Assembly: GCF_914271485.1 (NCBI RefSeq)
Contig: NZ_CAJZAG010000008.1
Location: forward strand, 372,001-436,000
From: Cupriavidus pampae
GTDB taxonomy: Bacteria > Pseudomonadota > Gammaproteobacteria > Burkholderiales > Burkholderiaceae
Length of the DNA stretch: 64,000 bases
Direction: 5' to 3'
Both the position numbers and the translations under genes were made by a program. This document shows, in pieces, positions 8,068-18,400 of the stretch (positions are counted from its first letter, which is position 1; every line of letters starts with the position of its first letter). The notes under the pieces were generated by a model, which was not told the origin of the DNA, searched no databases, and saw only the letters and a program-made list of their open reading frames with translations.

Positions 8068-8967
8068 TTACCAGTTGCCCGAGGCGCCGCCGCCGTCGAA
8101 CGTGCCGCCACCCCCGCCGCCAAAGCCACCTCCGCCACCACCGCCGCCAAAATCGCCACCGCCGAAGCCGCCCCCGCCGCGTCCCCAGCGCTGCCCGATC
8201 TCATAACCGGCCATGCCGCCGAGCCCACCCGCGGTCGTGGTGGGCCAGCCGCGCCGGCCCGTGACGATCTGCGGGCCGCGCCCGCCGCGCCCGCCGCGCA
8301 GTATCGCGGAGATAAAGAAAAACGCGATGATCGCCAGCGGCAACAGCACCGGAAGAAAATCCTGCCATGACGACTGTGCCGTCCGCGCCTTGGCCTGCGG
8401 TGCCGCCAACCCTTCCTTGTCGATGGTCGCCTGGATCACCGTGATGCCGGCCGCGAGTCCGCCGTAGAAATCGTTCTGGCGGAAATGCGGGGCCATCACG
8501 TCCTGCAGGATGCGCTTGGACATCGCATCGGTCAGCGAGCCCTGCACGCCGCGCCCGACCTCGAGCCGCATGCGGCGCAGATCGGACGGATTGTTCTTGG
8601 CGATCAGCACGATCACGCCGTCATCGATACCTTTGCGGCCCGCGCGCCAGGCCTCGGCCACGCGAATGCTGTAGGCGTCGATGGTCTCGGGCGCGGTGGT
8701 CGGCACCATCAGCACGAAGATCTGGCTGCCGCGCTGCTGCTCGTACTCGCCCAGTACGTTCTCGAGCGCGCTGCGCTGGTCGGGCGTCAGCGTGCCGGTC
8801 AGGTCGGTCACGCGTTGCGCGAGCGGCGGCACGTTGACGAAGCCGTCGGTGGTGCCCTGCGCCTGCACGGGCCGTGCAAGCGCGAGCAGCAGGGTCAGAC
8901 ACAGCAACGTCAGATACCACCCCGCGCGTGCGAAGGGGAGCGGCGACGGGAACATTCGGTGCGCCAT
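8068..8967 (-). CDS. secreted/membrane TPM-domain protein (YgcG-like)
   Basis: 299 residues: a signal peptide or first membrane helix (about 15-36, ending VQAQ), a TPM domain at about 45-185 (VTDLTGTLTPDQRSALE, then GIDDGVIVLIAKN), a second membrane helix near residue 213 (VLLPLAIIAFFFISAIL), and a C-terminal tail made almost entirely of Gly, Phe and Asp. The glycine-rich tail is a hallmark of YgcG-type proteins. It lies six bases after lemA, and LemA plus TPM proteins are commonly paired, presumably in an envelope complex of unknown function. Confidence 0.88.
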   Translation of the reverse strand: MAHRMFPSPLPFARAGWYLTLLCLTLLLALARPVQAQGTTDGFVNVPPLAQRVTDLTGTLTPDQRSALENVLGEYEQQRGSQIFVLMVPTTAPETIDAYSIRVAEAWRAGRKGIDDGVIVLIAKNNPSDLRRMRLEVGRGVQGSLTDAMSKRILQDVMAPHFRQNDFYGGLAAGITVIQATIDKEGLAAPQAKARTAQSSWQDFLPVLLPLAIIAFFFISAILRGGRGGRGPQIVTGRRGWPTTTAGGLGGMAGYEIGQRWGRGGGGFGGGDFGGGGGGGGFGGGGGGTFDGGGASGNW

Positions 8968-8973
8968 GGCGCG

Positions 8974-9579
8974 TCAGAACTTGACGGCCGGCGGCGTGGA
9001 GATCGATTTCTCGTTCTCCACCGTGAACGATGCCTTGACCGGATAGCGGAACACCATCGCGGTCAGGTTGGTCGGGAAGCTGCGCGCGAGCACGTTATAC
9101 GATTGCACCGCGGCGATATAGCGCTGGCGCGCCACCGTGATGCGATTCTCGGTGCCTTCCAGTTGCGACTGCAGATCGCGGAACCCCGCGTCGGCCTTGA
9201 GCTGCGGATAGTTTTCGGACACCGCGATCAGCCGCGACAGCGCGCTCGAGAGCTGGCCCTGCGCCTGCTGGAAGCGCGCGAACGCCTCGGGGTCGTTGAG
9301 CGTCTCGGGCGTGACCTGCACGCTGGTGGCCTGCGCGCGCGCCTTGGTCACGGCCTCGAGCGTCTCGCGCTCATGGCTCGCGTAACCCTTGACGGTATTG
9401 ACCAGATTCGGAATCAGGTCGGCGCGCCGCTGGTACTGGTTGACGACTTCGGCCCAGGCCGCCTTGACGGCCTCGTCCTTCGACTGGAAGTCGTTGTACC
9501 CACACGCGGACAACAGGCTGGCGGCGCACAGCAGCGCCAGCCAGCGCAACACATTGAAACGGATAGAGGCAGCACGCAT
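8974..9579 (-). CDS. lemA: LemA family lipoprotein
   Basis: 201 residues from the ATG at 9577-9579, with AGGAG upstream. The N-terminus is a lipoprotein signal ending LLSAC (Cys 26). The rest is helical with the LemA pattern: VNQYQRRADLIPNLVNTVKG, then the heptad-rich ARAQATSVQV segment and YNVLARSFPTNL near the C-terminus. A longer frame reaching 9729 is rejected because it would bury the lipobox. The operon with two TPM genes is conserved; the molecular function is unknown. Confidence 0.9.
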   Translation of the reverse strand: MRAASIRFNVLRWLALLCAASLLSACGYNDFQSKDEAVKAAWAEVVNQYQRRADLIPNLVNTVKGYASHERETLEAVTKARAQATSVQVTPETLNDPEAFARFQQAQGQLSSALSRLIAVSENYPQLKADAGFRDLQSQLEGTENRITVARQRYIAAVQSYNVLARSFPTNLTAMVFRYPVKASFTVENEKSISTPPAVKF

Positions 9580-9652
9580 CGATGGCTCCTGAACTCGAGG
9601 TTCGACAGAACCCAGTGTAGCGCAGGGGCGACGCGCGGCTACCCCGTCCGGA

Positions 9653-10945
<1,293 letters not shown>

Positions 10946-11134
10946 AGTTACGGGGATGTCGGCAATGTTTGAATAAAAGACGGCGAACGCACCAGTTTCA
11001 ATCAATAACTGTCTATAACATGCGTCAACGCGTAGGAACTGGATTGAAACTTGCGGCGCCACGCTGGCGCCTTGGGCATCGATTCGGGTACCATCATGCG
11101 CTGGATTTTAATGGAGAGTGGCAAGAGCCTGAAT

Positions 11135-11305
11135 ATGGAATACAAGACCTGGATGTGCCTGATCTGCGGCTGGATCTATGACGAGGCCACCGGCGCCCCC
11201 GAAGACGGCATCGCGCCGGGTACCCGCTGGGAAGATGTCCCGATGAACTGGACCTGCCCCGAGTGCGGTGCGCGCAAGGAAGATTTCGAGATGGTCGCAA
11301 TCTGA
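11135..11305 (+). CDS. rubredoxin
   Basis: A 56-residue iron-sulfur protein starting [20 protein letters not shown]. The two CxxCG knuckles, CLICG and CPECG, bind one Fe with four Cys. The start at 11135 matches usual rubredoxin length; an in-frame ATG at 11111 would add eight residues and has no better ribosome site. It is a small electron carrier in the cytoplasm; partners are not evident here. It sits between divergent hemL and the downstream pil chemosensory operon. Confidence 0.95.
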   Translation: MEYKTWMCLICGWIYDEATGAPEDGIAPGTRWEDVPMNWTCPECGARKEDFEMVAI

Positions 11306-11328
11306 TTGCGGTGTCATCGCGAAGTTTC

Positions 11329-11360
11329 GTCGCTCTGGCGCGCCGTAGCGCCAAAGCGAC
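11329..11360. terminator. hairpin after rubredoxin
   Basis: GTCGCT-c-TGGCGC (11329-11341) pairs with GCGCCA-a-AGCGAC (11348-11360) around a six-base loop: twelve pairs with one internal mismatch. It lies 24 bases after the rubredoxin stop. There is no U-tract, so it may protect the 3' end rather than terminate by itself. Confidence 0.5.
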
Positions 11361-11530
11361 AGATCGGCGGGCCGGGGCCGGGGCTCCGGATTGACGGCCC
11401 CTCGCCAAGAAGTCACACTCTGCGGCAAAACCGGATAACCGTCCCGACTGACGGGCCGGTGGTACAAAACAGAGGCCCCGAATCGGGCCCGTGAATACAG
11501 GGCAGCGCCGTGGATCCGTCCGCGGGCGTT

Positions 11531-11561
11531 GCCAGCGCCGGCTGGTCGGCTGGCTTTTTTT
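11531..11561 (+). terminator. intrinsic terminator or attenuator ahead of pilG
   Basis: GCCAGC (11531-11536) pairs with GCTGGC (11549-11554), followed directly by seven T residues (11555-11561). This is a standard intrinsic terminator shape on the plus strand. It lies 226 bases after rubredoxin and 115 bases before pilG, so it either ends rubredoxin transcripts or acts as an attenuator in the pilG leader. Confidence 0.6.
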
Positions 11562-11675
11562 GACTGGGAAACAGGATATCGGGGGCCGCCGCCGCAGCGC
11601 TTGCTGCGTCGTGCGGGTGTTCTCAAGTGAATGCTGGCGCTTGCTCGACTGCAGGCAGCTGGCCGCGGGAACAAC

Positions 11676-12119
11676 ATGCGGGTCACGCAAACAGAAGACG
11701 TATCGGGTCAGGCGGCCGCACGCCGCAAGGTGCTCGTCATCGACGATTCCAGCACCATCCGCCGCACAGCGGAGATCTTCCTGTCGCAGGCAGGATGTGA
11801 GGTCATGCTCGCCGAGGATGGTTTCGACGCGCTCGCCAAGATCGGCGACATGCATCCCGACCTGATCTTCTGCGACATCCTGATGCCGCGCCTCGATGGC
11901 TATCAGACCTGCTCCCTCATCAAGAAAAGCCCACGCTTCCACGCGATCCCAGTGATCATGCTGTCCTCGCGGGACGGCGTGTTCGACCGCTCGCGCGGCA
12001 GGCTCGTCGGCGCGCACGATCACCTCGCCAAGCCCTTCACCCGCGAAGCCCTTCTGCAGGCCGTCCAGGCCTGCCTGCCGGGCGGCGTACCGGAGGAGGG
12101 CTCGGCTGTGGCGGCCTGA
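11676..12119 (+). CDS. pilG: twitching motility response regulator PilG
   Basis: 147 residues, a single receiver domain: VLVIDDSSTIRRTAEIFL with the acidic pair, phospho-acceptor Asp in LIFCDILMPRLDG, and the Lys of AKPFTREAL. A short N-terminal extension and absence of an output domain fit PilG. In Pseudomonas PilG is phosphorylated by ChpA and promotes type IV pilus extension; here it heads the operon pilG-pilH-pilI-pilJ-chpA. The ATG at 11676 is preferred over an upstream in-frame start at 11631. Confidence 0.93.
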   Translation: MRVTQTEDVSGQAAARRKVLVIDDSSTIRRTAEIFLSQAGCEVMLAEDGFDALAKIGDMHPDLIFCDILMPRLDGYQTCSLIKKSPRFHAIPVIMLSSRDGVFDRSRGRLVGAHDHLAKPFTREALLQAVQACLPGGVPEEGSAVAA

Positions 12120-12153
12120 AGCGGGCCGCTCAAGCTTTCTAGGATCGATACAA

Positions 12154-12522
12154 ATGACCATCAGCAAAATTCTCATCGTCGATGACTCGCCCACCGAGGC
12201 CCTGTTCATGTCCGATCTGCTCGGCAAGAAGGGGTTCAAGGTTTCCGTTGCCGGCAACAGCGACCAGGCCATGGCGCGGCTCGAGGCGGAAGCATTCGAC
12301 CTGATCTTGATGGACGTGGTGATGCCTGGCCAGAACGGCTACCAGACCACGCGCGCGATCAAGCGAGACGACCGTTTCAAGGACATCCCCGTGATCATGT
12401 GCACGAGCAAGGGGCTCGACACCGATCGCATCTGGGGCATGCGTCAGGGCGCGTCGGACTATGTTGTAAAACCCGTTGACGGCGAGGAACTGCTGTCGAA
12501 GATCGCCGCGCTGGCCCAGTAA
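12154..12522 (+). CDS. pilH: twitching motility response regulator PilH
   Basis: 122 residues, a stand-alone CheY-like receiver: ILIVDDSPTEALFMSDLLG, phospho-acceptor Asp in LILMDVVMPGQNG, and Lys in VVKPVDGEEL. It follows pilG by 34 bases. In the Pil-Chp system PilH counters PilG and favours pilus retraction. The two receivers are clearly distinct from each other, so this is not a recent duplication. Confidence 0.94.
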   Translation: MTISKILIVDDSPTEALFMSDLLGKKGFKVSVAGNSDQAMARLEAEAFDLILMDVVMPGQNGYQTTRAIKRDDRFKDIPVIMCTSKGLDTDRIWGMRQGASDYVVKPVDGEELLSKIAALAQ

Positions 12523-12615
12523 CCGAGCGCAGGCGACAGCCGTTGTTGTCGCCACCTTGCCATCCCGGCGGCGCTGTGCCGTTGCAGCCCGCCCTCCGCC
12601 TTGGGTAATCCGATC

Positions 12616-13167
12616 ATGAACGCGCCGCGCCAAGACCTCCGAGCCCGCCAGACCAGGTTGCAGGACTATCAGGCCATGCTGGCCCGACGTCTGCGCGAGG
12701 CGCGCAGCCTGCCGGCGGTGGACAGCTACCTCGGTGTGCAGATCGGCCAGCGCCACTGGCTGCTGCCGTTGCCCGAAACCGGCGAGGTGCTCGAGATGCG
12801 TCCGCCCGCGAGCGTGCCGCTGACGCAGTCGTGGTATCGCGGACTTATCAATGCGCGCGGCAACCTGCTGGGCGTGATCGACTTCGGCATGTTCTGCGGC
12901 GAGGCACCGACACCGGTGCAGGCGGGCAGCAAGATCGTGGTGCTGTCGCGTAACGTCGAGCGTGCTTGCGGGATCATCGCCACGCGCGTGGTCGGGCTGC
13001 GCCACGCCGGCGATCTGAGCCTGCCGCACGGCGAGGTGCAGGCCTCGGAGTCTGCCTGGGAAGGTGCCAGCTTCGCGGATCGTGACGGGCGCGACTGGCA
13101 GGTGCTGGACATTCGCCAGCTGCTGGAAGCCCCGGCGTTCCTGCAGGTGGGCCGCGCGGCAACTTGA
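12616..13167 (+). CDS. pilI: CheW-like coupling protein PilI
   Basis: 183 residues with a CheW domain from about residue 35: SYLGVQIGQRHWLLPLPETG, then the GLINARGNLLGVIDFGMF motif typical of CheW receptor-kinase couplers. In the family it links the receptor PilJ to the kinase ChpA. The ATG at 12616 is taken as start; a TTG at 12601 is in frame but less likely. Position between pilH and pilJ matches the standard operon. Confidence 0.92.
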   Translation: MNAPRQDLRARQTRLQDYQAMLARRLREARSLPAVDSYLGVQIGQRHWLLPLPETGEVLEMRPPASVPLTQSWYRGLINARGNLLGVIDFGMFCGEAPTPVQAGSKIVVLSRNVERACGIIATRVVGLRHAGDLSLPHGEVQASESAWEGASFADRDGRDWQVLDIRQLLEAPAFLQVGRAAT

Positions 13168-13260
13168 TATCGGTTTGTTTCGAGGGGAACTCCGTGCTCC
13201 GGTCGGGGCGGGGAGGCAGCAGATCAACAGGTCAGTACAAAAAACGACAAGAGGGTTGCT

Positions 13261-15453
13261 ATGGGTATCAAGAAGATCAGCCTGGGACGCCGGGGAGCGG
13301 CGGCAGGCGCCGAGGCCGCCAGGGCCATTCCGCCGGGGAGCGTGTTTGCGGGCCGCAAAGCCACGGCCGGCCTGGGACGGACGCCGGTAGAGCAGGTGTC
13401 TTCTTGGCTGACGCGCATGCCGTTTGCCGCGCAGCAGCGTGTGCTGACCGGAGGCGTGGTGGTATCGCTGCTGGCCCTGCTGGCCTCGGTGTACCTCGAT
13501 AACCGTCAGGCAACCAACGGCGCGGCGCAGATCGAAATCGCCGGTAACATGCTGATGCACTCGCAGCGTCTGGGCAAGGCGGTGCCGGTGGCACTGCTGG
13601 GCAATGCTCAGGCTTTCACCCAGCTACGCCAGTCGAAGGAAGAACTCGCGGCCGACCTCAAGGCGCTGCAGGACGGCAGCGACGAGCGTCACGTGACCGC
13701 CACCACGGGCACCGCGCAACCGCTGCTGGAGCGCGCCATCGACACGTGGAAGCGTTCCGAGAAGAGCGCGGGCGACGTGCTGGCCCAGCAGCCGATTCTG
13801 ACGCAGATCGGTCAGACGCTGCAGATCTTCAACGCCTCGAACCCCGAACTGCTCGAAGCCGCAGAACAGGTGGCCGCCATCAAGCTGCAGGCAGGCGCCA
13901 ACGCGCGCGAGGTGGCCGCCTCCGCGCAGCTCGTGATGCTGACGCAGCGTCTGGGTAAGAACCTCAACGAGTTCCTGTCGGGCGAGGGCGTGAATCCGGA
14001 AACCGCGTTCCTGCTGGGCAAGGACACCAACACGTTCCGCGAAACGCTGGATGGTCTGCTGAACGGCTCCGAAGCGCTGCGCCTGTCGGCCGCTTCCGAC
14101 GCCGAGACGCGAACCTACCTGCAGCAACTCTCGCAACGCTTCGACGCGGTGCAGAAGACCACGCAGACCATTCTGCAGAACCTGCCTGGCCTGATCGCGG
14201 CCAAGCGCGCGCAGCAGCAGATCTTCAATGACAACGAGGCGCTGCGTGGGGAACTCGGCACGCTGCAGACCGCCTACGCGGAAACGGCGCGGTTCCGTCC
14301 GTGGACGCTGGGCGCGACGATCGTGTCGGCCTTGTCGACGCTGGTGTTCCTGGCCGGCCTTGCCGCGCTGTACCTGCGCGACTCGCGCCTGCGCGCGGTG
14401 GAAGCCGAATCGCGCGAACGCGAAGCGGAAGCGCGACGCATGGAAGAAAAGCGCACCAACGACGCGACCCAGAAGGCCATTCTGCAACTGATGAACGAGC
14501 TGCAGGACATCGCTGACGGTGACTTGACGCGTCAGGCCACGGTGACCGAGGACATCACCGGCGCCATCGCCGACTCGGTGAACTACACGGTGGAAGAACT
14601 GCGCGAACTGGTGGGTCGTGTGCAACAGACCGCGGGGGAAGTGCAGAACGCGTCGAGCCAGGTGCAGGAAACCTCGGTGACGCTCGCCGCCACCACGGAA
14701 GAACAGTCGCGCCAGATCCGCCAGACCGGCGAGTCGGTGGTGGAGATGGCCGATCGCATTACGCAGGTGTCGCGCGGCGCGGCCGAATCCGCCAACGTGG
14801 CACGCGCATCGCTGTCCGCGGCGGAGCAGGGCCAGCAGGCGGTGCAGAACGCGATTGCCGGTATGAACGGCATTCGCGAGCATATTCAGGAAACCTCGAA
14901 GCGGATCAAGCGACTGGGCGAATCGTCGCAGGAGATTGGTGAAATCGTCGAGCTGATCTCGGACATTACCGAGCAGACCAACGTGCTGGCACTGAACGCC
15001 GCCATCCAGGCCGCCTCGGCCGGTGAAGCGGGCCGCGGCTTCTCGGTGGTGGCGGAAGAAGTGCAGCGCCTGGCGGAACGCTCGGGCGAAGCAACCAAGC
15101 AGATCGGCGCGCTGATCCGCACGATTCAGACCGATACGCAGGATGCGGTGCACGCCATGGAGCGCAGCACGCAGGGCGTGGTCGAAGGGGCGCGCCTGTC
15201 CGATAACGCCGGTGCCGCACTGGTGGAGATCGGCCGCGTGTCGCGCCAGCTTGCCGAGCTGATCGAACAGATTTCGTCGACCACCTCTCATGAGGCGGAC
15301 CTGGCCACCAACGTCGCGCGTCACATCGAGGGCATCCTCCAGGTGACCGCGCAGACGACGGCCGGTACGCGCCACACCGCGAGCTCGGTGCGCCAGCTGA
15401 CGGCACTGACCGAAGAGCTCCGCAACTCCGTGTCGCGGTTCAAGATCGCCTGA
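13261..15453 (+). CDS. pilJ: methyl-accepting chemotaxis protein PilJ
   Basis: 730 residues. A cytoplasmic N-tail of about 55 residues precedes membrane helix 1 (about 60-82). A periplasmic sensing region with two PilJ-type modules follows ([14 protein letters not shown], then [14 protein letters not shown]). Membrane helix 2 is near 350-375, then HAMP, and a long signalling coiled coil with the receptor tip [20 protein letters not shown] at about 560. Paired QRLGK motifs are characteristic of PilJ. It senses surface contact or pilus state in the Pil-Chp pathway and signals to ChpA. The 5' gap of 93 bases after pilI holds no gene. Confidence 0.95.
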   Translation: MGIKKISLGRRGAAAGAEAARAIPPGSVFAGRKATAGLGRTPVEQVSSWLTRMPFAAQQRVLTGGVVVSLLALLASVYLDNRQATNGAAQIEIAGNMLMHSQRLGKAVPVALLGNAQAFTQLRQSKEELAADLKALQDGSDERHVTATTGTAQPLLERAIDTWKRSEKSAGDVLAQQPILTQIGQTLQIFNASNPELLEAAEQVAAIKLQAGANAREVAASAQLVMLTQRLGKNLNEFLSGEGVNPETAFLLGKDTNTFRETLDGLLNGSEALRLSAASDAETRTYLQQLSQRFDAVQKTTQTILQNLPGLIAAKRAQQQIFNDNEALRGELGTLQTAYAETARFRPWTLGATIVSALSTLVFLAGLAALYLRDSRLRAVEAESREREAEARRMEEKRTNDATQKAILQLMNELQDIADGDLTRQATVTEDITGAIADSVNYTVEELRELVGRVQQTAGEVQNASSQVQETSVTLAATTEEQSRQIRQTGESVVEMADRITQVSRGAAESANVARASLSAAEQGQQAVQNAIAGMNGIREHIQETSKRIKRLGESSQEIGEIVELISDITEQTNVLALNAAIQAASAGEAGRGFSVVAEEVQRLAERSGEATKQIGALIRTIQTDTQDAVHAMERSTQGVVEGARLSDNAGAALVEIGRVSRQLAELIEQISSTTSHEADLATNVARHIEGILQVTAQTTAGTRHTASSVRQLTALTEELRNSVSRFKIA

Positions 15454-15484
15454 GTTTTTACGCCCGGGCACAACCCTAGCCGTC

Positions 15485-18400
15485 ATGTCCCTGAATTCCA
15501 CCCTCCAGAGCGAGCAGAGCGACCCCAGCGACCAAATTGGCCACAGCGATGTCGCCATGCTTTCCACCTATGCCACCGCGGCTGACGTCGACAACGACGG
15601 CGGCGCGGCGGTGGTGGCGCAACGCGACCTGTCGTCCCTCGCATGGCTCGCGCCGAGCCTGCGATCCGCGCTCGACGACGCCGCGAGCGAACTCGGCCAC
15701 TACATGGACGAGGTGCGGCAGACGCCCGAGGCGCTCGGCGCGCGCGACACCACGTCGCTGCGGCTGGCCGGCCAGCAGCTGCATCAGGCCGCGGGTGCGG
15801 TGCATATCGTCGGGCTGCGCGGCGTGGACGTGTATTGCCAGGCCCTGCGCCGGCTGCTCGAGGCGATCGATGCGGGCACCGTCCCGGCGAGCGCGGAAGC
15901 GCTGGTGGTATTCCGTCATGGCGTGCAGGCGCTGGCCGAGTATGTGGACGACCTGATGGCCGGCGATGCGGAGGATCCGCTACGGCTGTTCCGTCCGTAT
16001 GCCGACGCGCTGGCGTTGATGAAGGAAGATCGCATCCATCCGGGCGACCTCTGGGTCGAGGAACTCCAGATGTTGCCGGGCATGGTGCTGCCGACGCGCT
16101 CGGCCAACGCCGTCACGCGTGCGCGTCAGCGCTTTGAAGCCGCGCTGTTGCGCGCGCTGCGCCTGCCCACGCCGTGTCAGGACGCTTCGCTGTTACGCGA
16201 GACGTGGCTGCCGTTGCAGTCCGCGCTCGACGAAGTGCGCAATCACGAGCAGGACTCCCGTCGCTCGTCCGATCATCCAGACCGTGGGATCTGGCATGTG
16301 CTGGCGCTGGTATTCCGTTGCCTCGGCCATGGGCTGCTGCCGTCGGACCTGCTTGCCAAGCGTTTTGCCGCGCGTGCGCATCTGCTGCTGCGCCAGTATC
16401 TGCAGGGCCAGATCCGTGTGCCGCAGGCGCTGCTCAACGACGCCATTTTCCTGCTGGTGTCGACGGGTTTGATGCCCGATCCGACGCCGGATGGCAGCAC
16501 GCCGGCGATGCAGGCCTCGCTCGAAGTGCTGCGCCTCGATATCGCGCGCTGCCTGCAGGCGTTTCGCATCGATGCCGCGCATGCGGCCGCGCGCGCCGAC
16601 TTCCGGCTGCGCTATTACGGCTGGCTCGATCCGATCGATTCGCAGAACCTGCAGCAGGCGGCTGGCGCCATCGAGCGCGCGGCTGGGGCTGAACAGGCCG
16701 ACTGGGAGCTTGCGCTGGCCTCGCTGGCGGAAGCCGCGATGCCGCTTGCGCAGCCGGCGCTGCAGCAACTGATCGCGACCGCGGCCGCGCAGGGCGAGGA
16801 CGCGCGTGCGGCGCGCGCCCGCAATAGAATCGACGAGGACGACCTGTCGGGCCACGCGCTCGGACCGGCGGGCCTGGTACTGTTTCTTTCGCGCGCGCTG
16901 GCCATGCCATGGCGCGTGCATGGCAATTCCGGTCATCTCTCCGCGGCCACCTTTGCGACGCGCTGCGAAGCGTTGACCGCCTGCCTCGAAGATGCCGATG
17001 CCGTGGCACCCGACTGGCTCGCGGAAATGGTAGAGGTTGCGCATGCGCAGGCATTGCGCGCAGACGCTGTCACCCAGCTTCGCGCGCAGCTCGACAGCGG
17101 CGAATCGTGGCTCGATACGTATGACCGCAACGCGGCCAATCCGGCGGGGCCGGGCGCGCCCGCGGTATCCAGCGCGCTCAATGACGCCATCGGCGCGTTC
17201 GGCGGGCTGCAGGCGACGCTTGAACGCCTGCAGGGCAGCGTGGCCATGCCGGCAGGGATTGACGCCGAGGCCGACGCCGCGCGCACGGCGATGGGTATCG
17301 TGCGCGAGCGCCTGGACGCGCTTGCGGAGCTGGGCGGTGCCACCACTGCGGAAATTCGTCTGGAGCGACTGTCCGCGATTGCGGCGGATCTCGGCGCGGT
17401 TCACGCGTTCGTCGATACGCTCGAGTTCGGACGTGGCAAGCGCGATGCCGATCCGCTCGCGGACGTCGAAAGCATGCTGGCCGGCGGCGACGCTGGCTTC
17501 GATGGCTCGGCGCATGGCGCGCTGAATCCGCTGGCCGCGGCGCGCGCGGCGGCTGTCGATGCGATTCGCGTCGGTGCCGGCGCGGACTCGACCGAAGTCG
17601 CACGGCTGCGCGCGGCACTGCAGGTGGTATCCGATCAGGCCGCGATCGACGACGACGCGGCGCTGCGCAAGCAGGCACACGATGCGACCACGCAACTGCA
17701 TGCGTGGCTCGCGGGCAGCGAATCGGCCGCCGAGCGGCTGGTCGTGGCGCTCGCCGAAGCGCTGCCGGTTGCTACGCCCGCCGGTGAGGCGAAGGCGATC
17801 GCGCCGATGCCGACCGATGCGGCGGCGATCGACGCCGAGCTGCTGGAAATTTTCCTGGCCGAGGCCGAAGAGGTGCTCGGCAATCTCGCGCTCGATCTGC
17901 CCGGTGGGGTCGAGGCGTTCCGCAATGCCGACGTGCTGAGCCGCGTGCGCCGCGCGTTCCATACGCTCAAGGGCTCGAGCCGTATGGTCGGGCTGATGCG
18001 TTATGGCGAGGCCGCATGGGCGATCGAACAGGTGATGAACCTGTGGATCGCGGAGGCGCGCGAACCGGTGCCGGCGCTGCTGGCCCTGCTCGAGCGCGCG
18101 CATGGGCTGCTGCGCGATTGGGCGTTGGCGCTGCAACGCGATCCGGCGTCGCTGCGCGATATCACGTCGCTGATCGAGGATGCGCAGAATCTGCGCGAGC
18201 CGCCGCAAGGCGCCTCGCATGCCAGCGCCGCCGAGCCGATGTCGCTCGACGATCTGCTGGCCGCGCATGCGCTGCCGGCGACGACCGGTATCGATCCGCT
18301 GGCGAAGGCGAATGAAGTGGTTGCCGAACCCAGCGCGACCATCGTCATTGCGCCGTTCAATGAAGCCGGCGATGCGATCGGTGAGATCGATAGCGAGGCT

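Larger units (their letters stand above)
11306..11675. other. intergenic region between rubredoxin and pilG
   Basis: 370 bp without a gene. It contains a strong hairpin just after rubredoxin (11329-11360) and a separate hairpin with a seven-T tract (11531-11561). The promoter of the pil-chp operon is presumably here, but I see no clear -10/-35 pair. Confidence 0.6.
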
